The notes under the pieces were generated by a model, which was not told the DNA's origin, ran no database searches, and worked only from the letters and a program-made list of their open reading frames with translations. Below, one piece after another: positions 58,005-64,000 of a stretch of DNA of 64,000 bases (positions within the stretch are counted from its first letter, which is position 1; each line of letters begins with the position of its first letter). Source of the DNA: Alloprevotella sp. OH1205_COT-284. Its GTDB lineage: Bacteria; Bacteroidota; Bacteroidia; Bacteroidales; Bacteroidaceae. Position numbers and translations under genes: made by a program. The DNA is taken from assembly GCF_003859795.1 (NCBI RefSeq), contig NZ_RQYI01000006.1, positions 26,429-90,428 of the forward strand, in the 5' to 3' direction.

Positions 58005-58088
58005 CGACAAAACTACATAACGAGTAGAATTTTCTAAGTAACGAGTAGGAAATTCTAAGTAACGAGTAGATTTTTCCACAAGGCCGAC
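58005..58088. repeat. 21-bp-period intergenic array (4 units, inverse orientation)
   Basis: Units of 21 bp at 58005, 58026, 58047 and 58068, each of the first three ending AACGAGT. On the minus strand the frame gives TRYLEFP, TRYLENS and TRYVVLS, the same heptad as at 31586 (TRYLEFS) but on the opposite strand. Confidence 0.85.
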
Positions 58089-58200
58089 ACGTTTGCCCCC
58101 TGCCGTTCCTCTCCCTGCTCCGCCCCTTTCCCAACGGCCGACACCGCGAAAGGCGGCAGAGAAAAAAGAGGAAAGGCACGCCGCTTTGGAAATAAATACG

Positions 58201-58208
58201 TATTTTTG
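58201..58208 (+). promoter_or_regulatory. possible -7 box for the sigma-54 activator operon
   Basis: TATTTTTG matches the consensus and lies 68 bp before the start codon. The nearest TTTG upstream (58185) is too close, so the promoter is incomplete. Confidence 0.45.
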
Positions 58209-58275
58209 CATTCTCATCTTGCCCGAATATACCCCGACGCGAGATGCGACCGACAACGAAACCTCCCCTCTTCTC

Positions 58276-59544
58276 ATGCAAGCCAAAGAACTTCAAGCCG
58301 TCAAACAGCGATATGGCGTCGTAGGCAACTGCGACGCCCTCAATCGTGCGCTCGAAATCGCCCTCAAAGTGGCGCGTGTGGATCTGTCGGTGCTCATTCA
58401 GGGAGAAAACGGCGTGGGCAAGGAAATTCTGCCGCGCATCATTCACGAAGCCGGGGCGCGCAAAAACAAAAAATATCTCGCCCTCAACTGCGGAGCCATC
58501 CCCGAAGGCACCATCGACTCCGAACTCTTCGGACACGTCAAAGGGGCATTCACCGGAAGTGTGGACAGCCGAGAGGGCTACTTCTCGGCCGCCGACGGCG
58601 GAACCCTCTTTCTCGACGAGGTGGGCGAACTGCCGCTGCAAACACAAGTGCGCCTCCTCCGCGTGCTCGAAACAGGCGAATTCATTCCCGTAGGGTCGAG
58701 CGAGGTGAAACGCACCGACGTGCGCATCGTGGCGGCCACCAACGTAGACATGCAGAGAGCCATACGCGAAGGACGCTTCCGCGAAGACCTCTACTATCGC
58801 CTCGCCGCCATCGCCATCAACATGCCACCGCTGCGCGAGCGAGGCACCGACATCGACATTCTCTTCCGAAAGTTTGCCCTCGAAATGAGCGAGCGCTATC
58901 GCATGCCGCCCGTCAGGCTCAACGAAGAGGCGCGACAAATGCTCCTCGACTACCCGTGGCCGGGCAACGTGCGACAACTCAAAAACGTGGCCGAGAGCAT
59001 GTCCGTCACTTCCGACGAGCGCGACATCACGCCCGACATCCTCGCACGATTCATCCCCGCAGATCCGCAACACACGCAACTCGTGGTCGGCAACGCCACA
59101 CACCACACACCCGCCATCGCCGCCGGAACAAACTGGGAACAGGAACGCGACATCCTCGCACAAATGATCACCGTGTTGCGCCACGAAGTCGAAAAACTGC
59201 GAAGCGACGTCGAACAACTCAAAAAAGACCAACGCAATGCCACCATAGACAACACCGCAGCCGCGCCCTCACTCCTGCCCTACCGCCATGCAAGCCGAAC
59301 GGCGGTCGAAGAAGTGGACGAGGCCGAAGAGGTGGCCTTCGAAGAGTGGAGCACACCCCGCACCGCAACAACGCCCGCCGCCACCGAAGAACCCATCCGC
59401 ACGAAAGACGACGTGGAGAAAGAACTCATCCGCCAAGCCCTCGTGCGCTGCGGAGGACACCGCAAGCAAGCCGCCGAACAAATCGGCATCTCGGAACGCA
59501 CACTCTATCGGAAAATCAAAGAATACGACCTCGAAGACCTCTGA
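58276..59544 (+). CDS. sigma-54-dependent activator without receiver domain
   Basis: 422 residues. The AAA+ domain (about 20-245) has Walker A GENGVGKE, the sigma-54 contact loop GAFTGS, Walker B GGTLFLDEVGE, and the arginine-finger region FREDLYYRLAA. A coiled-coil segment follows (about 300-325; ITVLRHEVEKLRSDVEQLKK). The Fis-type HTH is at the end (ELIRQALVRCGGHRKQAAEQ, GISERTLYRKIKEYDL). There is no N-terminal receiver or GAF domain, so the sensory input is unclear. In Bacteroidetes this gene is commonly found before lptE and secG, as here. The Met at 58276 gives the standard start. Confidence 0.93.
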   Translation: MQAKELQAVKQRYGVVGNCDALNRALEIALKVARVDLSVLIQGENGVGKEILPRIIHEAGARKNKKYLALNCGAIPEGTIDSELFGHVKGAFTGSVDSREGYFSAADGGTLFLDEVGELPLQTQVRLLRVLETGEFIPVGSSEVKRTDVRIVAATNVDMQRAIREGRFREDLYYRLAAIAINMPPLRERGTDIDILFRKFALEMSERYRMPPVRLNEEARQMLLDYPWPGNVRQLKNVAESMSVTSDERDITPDILARFIPADPQHTQLVVGNATHHTPAIAAGTNWEQERDILAQMITVLRHEVEKLRSDVEQLKKDQRNATIDNTAAAPSLLPYRHASRTAVEEVDEAEEVAFEEWSTPRTATTPAATEEPIRTKDDVEKELIRQALVRCGGHRKQAAEQIGISERTLYRKIKEYDLEDL

Positions 59545-59572
59545 CCCACGCACGACACCCACCGCCCACAAA

Positions 59573-60133
59573 ATGACCCGCCACAACCCACCCGAAATTC
59601 GCCCCGACAGCCGTTCCGCCCGATGGCACACCACCCTCCTCGGCTGCCTGACGGCCGCCACACTACTGCTGCTCACCGCATGCAGCATCAGCTACAAATT
59701 CACGGGCACCAACATCAACTACGACATCATCAAAACCCTCCAAATCGACAACATCCCCAACCGCGCACCCTATGGCTGGGCACCCATGGAGGCCATGCTC
59801 AACAACCGCCTGCAAGACCTCTATGCCAACCAAACACGACTGCGCATGGTCAAAAGAGGCGGCGACATGCACATCTCCGGAGAAATCGTGGGCTACGATC
59901 AGTTCAACAAATCCGTTTCGGCCGACGGATTCTCCTCACAAGTGCAACTGCGGATGACGGTAAACATCCGCTTTGAAAACAAAAAGGCCAACCAACGATG
60001 GGAACGACAATTCTCCTCCACCGCCCCCTACGACGCCAAACTCCAACTCTCGGCCGTGCAAGAAACCATCGTCACCGAAATGGTGCGCGACATTGCCGAC
60101 CAAATCTTCAACGCCACCGTAGCAGACTGGTAG
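59573..60133 (+). CDS. lptE: LPS-assembly lipoprotein LptE
   Basis: 186 residues. A 25-residue charged N-terminal stretch precedes the lipoprotein signal LLGCLTAATLLLLTAC, after which comes SISYKFTGTNINYDIIKTLQ. The C-terminal half has FENKKANQRWERQFSS and a helix ending DIADQIFNATVADW. This is the short Bacteroidetes LptE, which plugs LptD for LPS insertion. The start at 59573 is the first Met after the activator stop (28 bp); a later start nearer the signal is not available in frame. Confidence 0.88.
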   Translation: MTRHNPPEIRPDSRSARWHTTLLGCLTAATLLLLTACSISYKFTGTNINYDIIKTLQIDNIPNRAPYGWAPMEAMLNNRLQDLYANQTRLRMVKRGGDMHISGEIVGYDQFNKSVSADGFSSQVQLRMTVNIRFENKKANQRWERQFSSTAPYDAKLQLSAVQETIVTEMVRDIADQIFNATVADW

Positions 60134-60153
60134 ACCTACCCAACAGAACGATT

Positions 60154-60936
60154 ATGGAAATAGCACACCTCATCCGACACCCCGAAGAGCTCAACTCCGA
60201 CACCCTCTACGAGTTGCGCCGCATCGTGGCCACCTGCCCCTACTTTCATGCCGCCCGACTGCTGTTTCTCAAAAACCTCTTTCTCCTACACGACCCCACT
60301 TTCGACCAAGAACTGCGCCGAGCCGCCATACACCTGCCCAACCGACGACTCCTCTTCGACATGGTACACGGCGACAGATACACCATTGTCGCAACTCCCC
60401 AGAACACCGCCCCTCCCCCCACAGCCTCCGCCGAAAACAACGACCGGACAGCAACACTCATCGACAGCTTCCTACACACCTCGACCGCACCCGAAGGAAA
60501 ATCGCCCAAGGTCGTATGCGCCGACCCGTCGAGCGACTACATGACCTACCTCTTCCAAACCCGAAAACTTACACTGCCGCCCAGCGACGACACTCCCCTC
60601 ACCGACAACAACGCCGACGAAACACCGACGACGGAGAGAACAACATCGCTCATCAACTCCTTCATCGGACAACGCCAAGAGCGCATCGTTCTCAAACCCA
60701 CCTCGTTCGCAAAATCCGACGAAGAAGAAAACACCGCCGAAAGCGAAGACGCACGCCCCGACGAGTCTTATTTCACCGAGACACTCGCCAAAATTTACAT
60801 CCAACAAGGCAGATATGAGCGCGCCATAGAAATTATGACCAAGCTACACTTGAATAATCCGAAAAAAAGTATTTACTTTGCAGATCAAATGCGCTTCTTG
60901 CAAAAATTAGCTATCAACAACAAACACAAATCATAA
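60154..60936 (+). CDS. tetratricopeptide-like protein of the lptE-secG locus
   Basis: 260 residues, cytoplasmic. The N-terminal half has EELNSDTLYELRRIVATCPY and HAARLLFLKNLFLLHDPTFD, a helical repeat start. The middle is low-complexity and acidic. The C-terminus has ETLAKIYIQQGRYERAIEIM followed by LHLNNPKKSIYFADQMRFL, a clear TPR motif. This protein is a Bacteroidetes-specific neighbour of lptE and secG. No molecular role is known. It is 20 bp after lptE and 5 bp before secG. Confidence 0.85.
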   Translation: MEIAHLIRHPEELNSDTLYELRRIVATCPYFHAARLLFLKNLFLLHDPTFDQELRRAAIHLPNRRLLFDMVHGDRYTIVATPQNTAPPPTASAENNDRTATLIDSFLHTSTAPEGKSPKVVCADPSSDYMTYLFQTRKLTLPPSDDTPLTDNNADETPTTERTTSLINSFIGQRQERIVLKPTSFAKSDEEENTAESEDARPDESYFTETLAKIYIQQGRYERAIEIMTKLHLNNPKKSIYFADQMRFLQKLAINNKHKS

Positions 60937-60941
60937 ATCAA

Positions 60942-61277
60942 ATGTACACTCTCTTTGTAATTTTGGCCGTCGTGACAGCCATTTTGCTTGCTCTCGTGGT
61001 GCTCGTTCAAGAATCGAAAGGCGGCGGTTTGGCCTCCAACGTTTCCGGTGCCAACTCCGTATTGGGCGTTCGCAAAACCACCGACTTCATCGAAAAAGCC
61101 ACTTGGACGCTCGCCGGTGCGCTCGTGCTGTTCAGCGTAGCCACCAGCTTTTTTGACAACCAAGAAGTAGTCGATCCCTCAGAAGTGGTGACCAACATGT
61201 CGGCACCCGCACCCCTTGCACCCACCGCGCCCGCCACACCAGCCAAGGCACCTGCCCCCGCAACTCCCGCCAAATAA
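60942..61277 (+). CDS. secG: preprotein translocase subunit SecG
   Basis: 111 residues with two helices (about 2-22 and 62-80) and the cytoplasmic loop VLVQESKGGGLASNVSGANS between them, diagnostic for SecG. A Pro/Ala-rich tail (APLAPTAPATPAKAPAPATP) follows. It assists SecYEG-mediated translocation. It is the last gene of its operon, with a strong terminator directly after. Confidence 0.93.
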   Translation: MYTLFVILAVVTAILLALVVLVQESKGGGLASNVSGANSVLGVRKTTDFIEKATWTLAGALVLFSVATSFFDNQEVVDPSEVVTNMSAPAPLAPTAPATPAKAPAPATPAK

Positions 61278-61307
61278 GCAACACGCGAACGCAAACCCAA
61301 AACCCAA

Positions 61308-61347
61308 AAACTCCCTTTAAGTGTTTCGGACACTTAAAGGGAGTTTT
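61308..61347 (+). terminator. terminator after secG
   Basis: A long perfect stem AAACTCCCTTTAAGTGT/ACACTTAAAGGGAGTTT with a 5-nt loop and T-run. Confidence 0.92.
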
Positions 61348-61511
61348 TGCATGCCTGCTCCCCTCACGACAACACACGCCAACACACAGACACCGCCCAC
61401 AACAACACGACACGAAAAAGCGTCAGAAAACACATTCGCCGATATAAATCTAAAAAACCTTCTCTATTTACAAAATAAGTCCTAAATTTACGCCACAAAA
61501 TACAAAGGAAT

Positions 61512-62684
61512 ATGCAGTCCCTTTTCATCACGCTTCCATTCGTCGTTTGCACACTTTGCTTCATCACCTTTGCGCTCTATTGGCGCAAGGCCAACCCCGC
61601 ACAACATATTCTCACTTTCTTTTTCTTCATAGCTTCCACGCTCTATTGGGGACATGCCGTTTATTTCAGCCACACGATGAGCATCTTTCCCGTCAGCGAC
61701 AGCATTTACGCCTTTGCCACCACCGCCGTCTATCCCATATTCTATCTCTACCTCCGCCGCCTCACACATCCCGGAACAATGAGTTGGCGTTGGTGGCTCA
61801 TTCTCCTCCCCGCCCTTACGATAGGAGTTTGGGCAGCCCTCCTCTACACCATCGCCCCCACCAATCCCGCCATCCACCACGGCCGATACTTGGCCATGAA
61901 AATCATAGGCATCGCGCAGATCATTGCCGTATGCACCTTGGGCTTGCACCACCTCCGCTCCTTCGACCGACAAGTGGCCAACTACTATGCCGACACCGAT
62001 CAGAGAAACGTTCGCAAACTCCGTCTGCTGCTCCTTTTCTTCGTCTTGACAAGCATCGGCTCGGCCATACTCACCCACTTGGGGCGCGAGAGCTTCAACC
62101 AGTCTCTCTTCATCATTCCGGCCATAGTATTCAGCACGTTGCTCTTCTCCATAGCACACGTGGGCTACAATCAAAATTTCGACGCCGACCGCCTGCAAGC
62201 CGAATTCGAAAACGCCGACCGCAACGCGTTCCAAGAGGCAGAAGCTGAATCCCCCGAAGCTCTGATTGCCGTTTCGGCATCAAACAAGCAAACCCTACCC
62301 GACACCAGCCCGACACCCGAAAACGACGGCAACGAAAACAGCGACGAACTCCTGTTGCACCTGAAAAGGCTCATGGAGCACGAACAACTCTTCCTCCGCC
62401 CCAACCTCCTCCTCTCCGACATCACCCGACGCCTCTGCACCAACCGCACCCGCCTCTCGGCACTCATCAACCGACACTTCGGCATGGCCTTTTCCGACTA
62501 CATCAACCAATTGCGCATCCGGCACGCCATTACGCTGCTCAACGATGAAAACAACACCCTCTCCATTCGCGAAATCGGAGAACACTGCGGATTTGGAACG
62601 GAAGCCTCCTTTCACCGAAATTTCAAAAAAATCACGGGGCAAACCCCGGCCGGCCTCCGAAAACGAACAAAAAGCAGAGAATAA
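61512..62684 (+). CDS. membrane-anchored AraC-family regulator (7TM + HTH)
   Basis: 390 residues. Seven hydrophobic helices are visible (about 4-24, 30-52, 63-81, 94-115, 126-148, 172-190 and 198-218). A polar linker (about 225-275) is followed by an AraC-type double HTH (about 285-385) with RLSALINRHFGMAFSDYINQ and LSIREIGEHCGFGTEASFHR plus ITGQTPAGLRK. The layout suggests that a signal sensed in the membrane controls DNA binding directly. The target could be the adjacent repeat-protein gene, which begins 205 bp downstream on the same strand. Confidence 0.9.
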   Translation: MQSLFITLPFVVCTLCFITFALYWRKANPAQHILTFFFFIASTLYWGHAVYFSHTMSIFPVSDSIYAFATTAVYPIFYLYLRRLTHPGTMSWRWWLILLPALTIGVWAALLYTIAPTNPAIHHGRYLAMKIIGIAQIIAVCTLGLHHLRSFDRQVANYYADTDQRNVRKLRLLLLFFVLTSIGSAILTHLGRESFNQSLFIIPAIVFSTLLFSIAHVGYNQNFDADRLQAEFENADRNAFQEAEAESPEALIAVSASNKQTLPDTSPTPENDGNENSDELLLHLKRLMEHEQLFLRPNLLLSDITRRLCTNRTRLSALINRHFGMAFSDYINQLRIRHAITLLNDENNTLSIREIGEHCGFGTEASFHRNFKKITGQTPAGLRKRTKSRE

Positions 62685-62752
62685 GGCATGAAATGGACGA
62701 TATAATAGTAAAATATTGACGAAATAATAGCCCCTTCCCTTAACTATATATA

Positions 62753-62837
62753 TACATTTGCGGTAACTCTTCTCCCTCTATCGCCAAGCGGCGGTCTATC
62801 ATCAGGGAAAGAGCTACCGCTTTTGTTGTCTTTCGGG
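62753..62837 (+). promoter_or_regulatory. -7 box overlapping a hairpin leader of the repeat-protein gene
   Basis: TACATTTG (62753-62760) matches the -7 consensus. It runs into a long imperfect inverted repeat: GCGGTAACTCTT...CCCT (62760-62776) pairs with AGGGAAAGAGCTACCGC (62804-62820), and an inner GCC/GGC stem adds stability. The hairpin is followed by TTTTGTTGTCTTT, so it may act as a leader terminator or as an operator palindrome. No -33 TTTG is at the right spacing. Confidence 0.5.
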
Positions 62838-62889
62838 TGAAACACAGATAGCGGTATCGCATTTACTAACCTTTAATCGCTTTTACACC

Positions 62890-64000
62890 ATGAAGACATT
62901 TAGACATCTACTCTGCTTGTGTCTTCTCTTATTTCCCTTGGCGGGAAAAGCGCAATGGCAACCCGTCCAAGAGCAAGAAGACAACAACACACCGGAGCAC
63001 GCACAGCTCATCTCCAATATGAGCCGTGTCACGGGAGAATTAGGGAAAACCTTAGGACAAGAACGAGATGCCTACGATTACTACAAAATCGTACTCGAAG
63101 ACGACGGAAAAGTAGAGTTGGCATGGAGCTTGCCCGCCACTCAGGCACACTATTGGATCGAACTGTTTGAAGCCAAAGACGGTTTGGGAAATCTACGAGG
63201 TGGCAAACACATCAAGAGCGAAGAAACCCAAAGCGCAGTAACCCACACATTCTCTTGCGACGGATTGGCCAAAGGAACTTATTATGTGCGGTTGTATATG
63301 CAACAAAAGTTTGGAGGATATACCTTAGACTACAAACACGTTCCCCCCTCACTCACCAATGACCCGGAACCCAACGATAAGCCCGAAACGGCCGTAAAGC
63401 TCAACAGCGGAAAACAAGTGTCGGGAAGATTGGGATACAGATATCATGACTACACCGACAAATACGACCACTACAAAATCGTACTCGAAGACGACGGAAA
63501 AGTAGAGTTGGCATGGAGCTTGACCGCCACTCAGGCACACTATTGGATCGAACTATATGAAGACAAAGACGGTTTGGGGAGCCAACGAGGAAGTAAACAC
63601 ATCAGTGCCGAAGAAACCAAAAACGCAGCCATCCACACATTCTCTTGCGACGGATTGGCCAAAGGCACTTATTATGTGCGGCTGTATATGCAACAAAACT
63701 TTGGAGGATATACCTTAGACTACAAACACGTCCCCTCTACCTTCAAAAATGATGCGGAATCCAACGATAAGCCCGAAAAGGCCGTGCTGCTCAACAGCGG
63801 AAAACAAGTGTCGGGAAGATTGGGATACAGCTATCATGGATACACCGACCAACACGACTACTACAAAGTCGTACTCGAAGACGACGGAAAAGTAGAGTTT
63901 GCATGGAGCCTGCCCGCCACTCAGGCACACTATTGGATCGAACTGTTTGAAGCCAAAGACGGTTTGGGAAGCCAACGAGGAAGTAAACACATCAGTGCCG
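62890..64000 (+). CDS. secreted protein of tandem PPC-like repeats (runs off right edge)
   Basis: 370 residues are present. A signal peptide (MKTFRHLLCLCLLLFPLAGKAQ) is followed by tandem repeats of exactly 130 residues (390 bp) beginning at 62971, 63361 and 63751. Each starts with an E/D-x-E-x-N-D/N-x-P-E-x-A motif and contains a segment DYYKIVLEDDGKVEL or a close variant, then AHYWIELFEAKDGLG and GTYYVRLYMQQ. This is the pattern of bacterial pre-peptidase C-terminal (PPC) domains, which form small beta-sandwiches in secreted enzymes and adhesins. Copies 2 and 3 are nearly identical over long stretches of DNA, suggesting recent duplication. The full length and C-terminal sorting signal are outside the window. 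Confidence 0.85.
   Translation, partial: MKTFRHLLCLCLLLFPLAGKAQWQPVQEQEDNNTPEHAQLISNMSRVTGELGKTLGQERDAYDYYKIVLEDDGKVELAWSLPATQAHYWIELFEAKDGLGNLRGGKHIKSEETQSAVTHTFSCDGLAKGTYYVRLYMQQKFGGYTLDYKHVPPSLTNDPEPNDKPETAVKLNSGKQVSGRLGYRYHDYTDKYDHYKIVLEDDGKVELAWSLTATQAHYWIELYEDKDGLGSQRGSKHISAEETKNAAIHTFSCDGLAKGTYYVRLYMQQNFGGYTLDYKHVPSTFKNDAESNDKPEKAVLLNSGKQVSGRLGYSYHGYTDQHDYYKVVLEDDGKVEFAWSLPATQAHYWIELFEAKDGLGSQRGSKHISA
62971..64000 (+). repeat. 390-bp in-frame tandem repeats
   Basis: Repeat units begin at 62971, 63361 and 63751. The 80 bp around 63089 and 63479 differ at only about one position, and the same block recurs at 63869. High DNA identity makes this a likely hotspot for unit gain and loss. 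Confidence 0.9.

Larger units (their letters stand above)
57774..58275. other. intergenic region between divergent fucosidase and sigma-54 activator genes
   Basis: A minus-strand TATATTTG (57853-57860) may be the fucosidase -7 box. The 21-bp array lies at 58005-58088 and a plus-strand -7 box at 58201. No gene is seen. Confidence 0.5.

Noticed and set aside
57774..58286. 171-residue N-terminal extension of the fucosidase
   Set aside because: The extension translates the intergenic array and low-complexity DNA. The signal peptide begins at the Met at 57773.

Overview
This window looks like chromosome from a host-associated member of the Bacteroidales, plausibly Prevotellaceae-like, at roughly 50% G+C. 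The evidence is a SusC/SusD outer-membrane pair, a TonB receptor with a DUF4249 partner, secreted proteins with short C-terminal sorting-type motifs, almost no Shine-Dalgarno sequences, and promoters of the Bacteroidetes form TTTG - 19/20 bp - TAnnTTTG (clear examples upstream of sufB, tsaB and a small secreted protein). The genus is inferred, not proven. I see no tRNA, rRNA, CRISPR array, transposase or phage gene.

Layout. 1-811: 5' end of a PpiD/SurA-like periplasmic folding protein. 1.0-4.2 kb: TonB receptor plus DUF4249 lipoprotein. 4.8-10.6 kb: SusC, SusD and a third surface lipoprotein. 11.4-12.6 kb: a Wza-like polysaccharide export lipoprotein convergent with a small membrane protein. 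12.6-13.6 kb: a gene-free kilobase with a decayed long inverted repeat and a 21-bp-period array. 13.7-22.4 kb: a six-gene operon of TetR regulator, two ABC half-transporters, an MMPL/RND permease, a periplasmic LolA-like carrier and an outer-membrane beta-barrel. This reads as a complete inner-to-outer-membrane export route, probably for a lipid or other hydrophobic molecule. 22.9-31.2 kb: a secreted GH33 sialidase, a stand-alone sufB, and a 953-aa secreted protein followed by a 60-aa peptide gene. 31.9-37.7 kb: tsaB, a DUF4290 gene, murA (catalytic Cys replaced by Asp), rimM, dxr and rseP. 37.8 kb: a small protein that is little more than a secretion/sorting domain.

38.4-53.1 kb, minus strand: the S10-spc-alpha ribosomal cluster from rplC to rplQ, 29 genes including secY, map, infA and rpoA, but without rpsJ at its head. 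53.5-57.8 kb: a thioredoxin-like lipoprotein and a three-gene glycan operon (GH29 alpha-L-fucosidase, CBM9-like protein, glycosidase-like lipoprotein). 58.3-61.3 kb: a sigma-54 activator, lptE, a tetratricopeptide-like gene and secG. 61.5-62.7 kb: a membrane-anchored AraC regulator. 62.9 kb to the edge: a secreted protein of near-identical 130-residue repeats, cut off by the window.

The sialidase, fucosidase and SusCD-type transporters suggest foraging on host sialylated and fucosylated glycans. The best candidates for something undescribed are (i) a family of intergenic arrays with an exact 21-bp period at four loci (4.6, 13.1, 31.6 and 58.0 kb), whose units all translate to a related heptad, (ii) the TetR-ABC-ABC-MMPL-LolA-barrel operon with a terminator-bearing leader, and (iii) the roughly 310-bp decayed inverted repeat at 12.7-13.0 kb.
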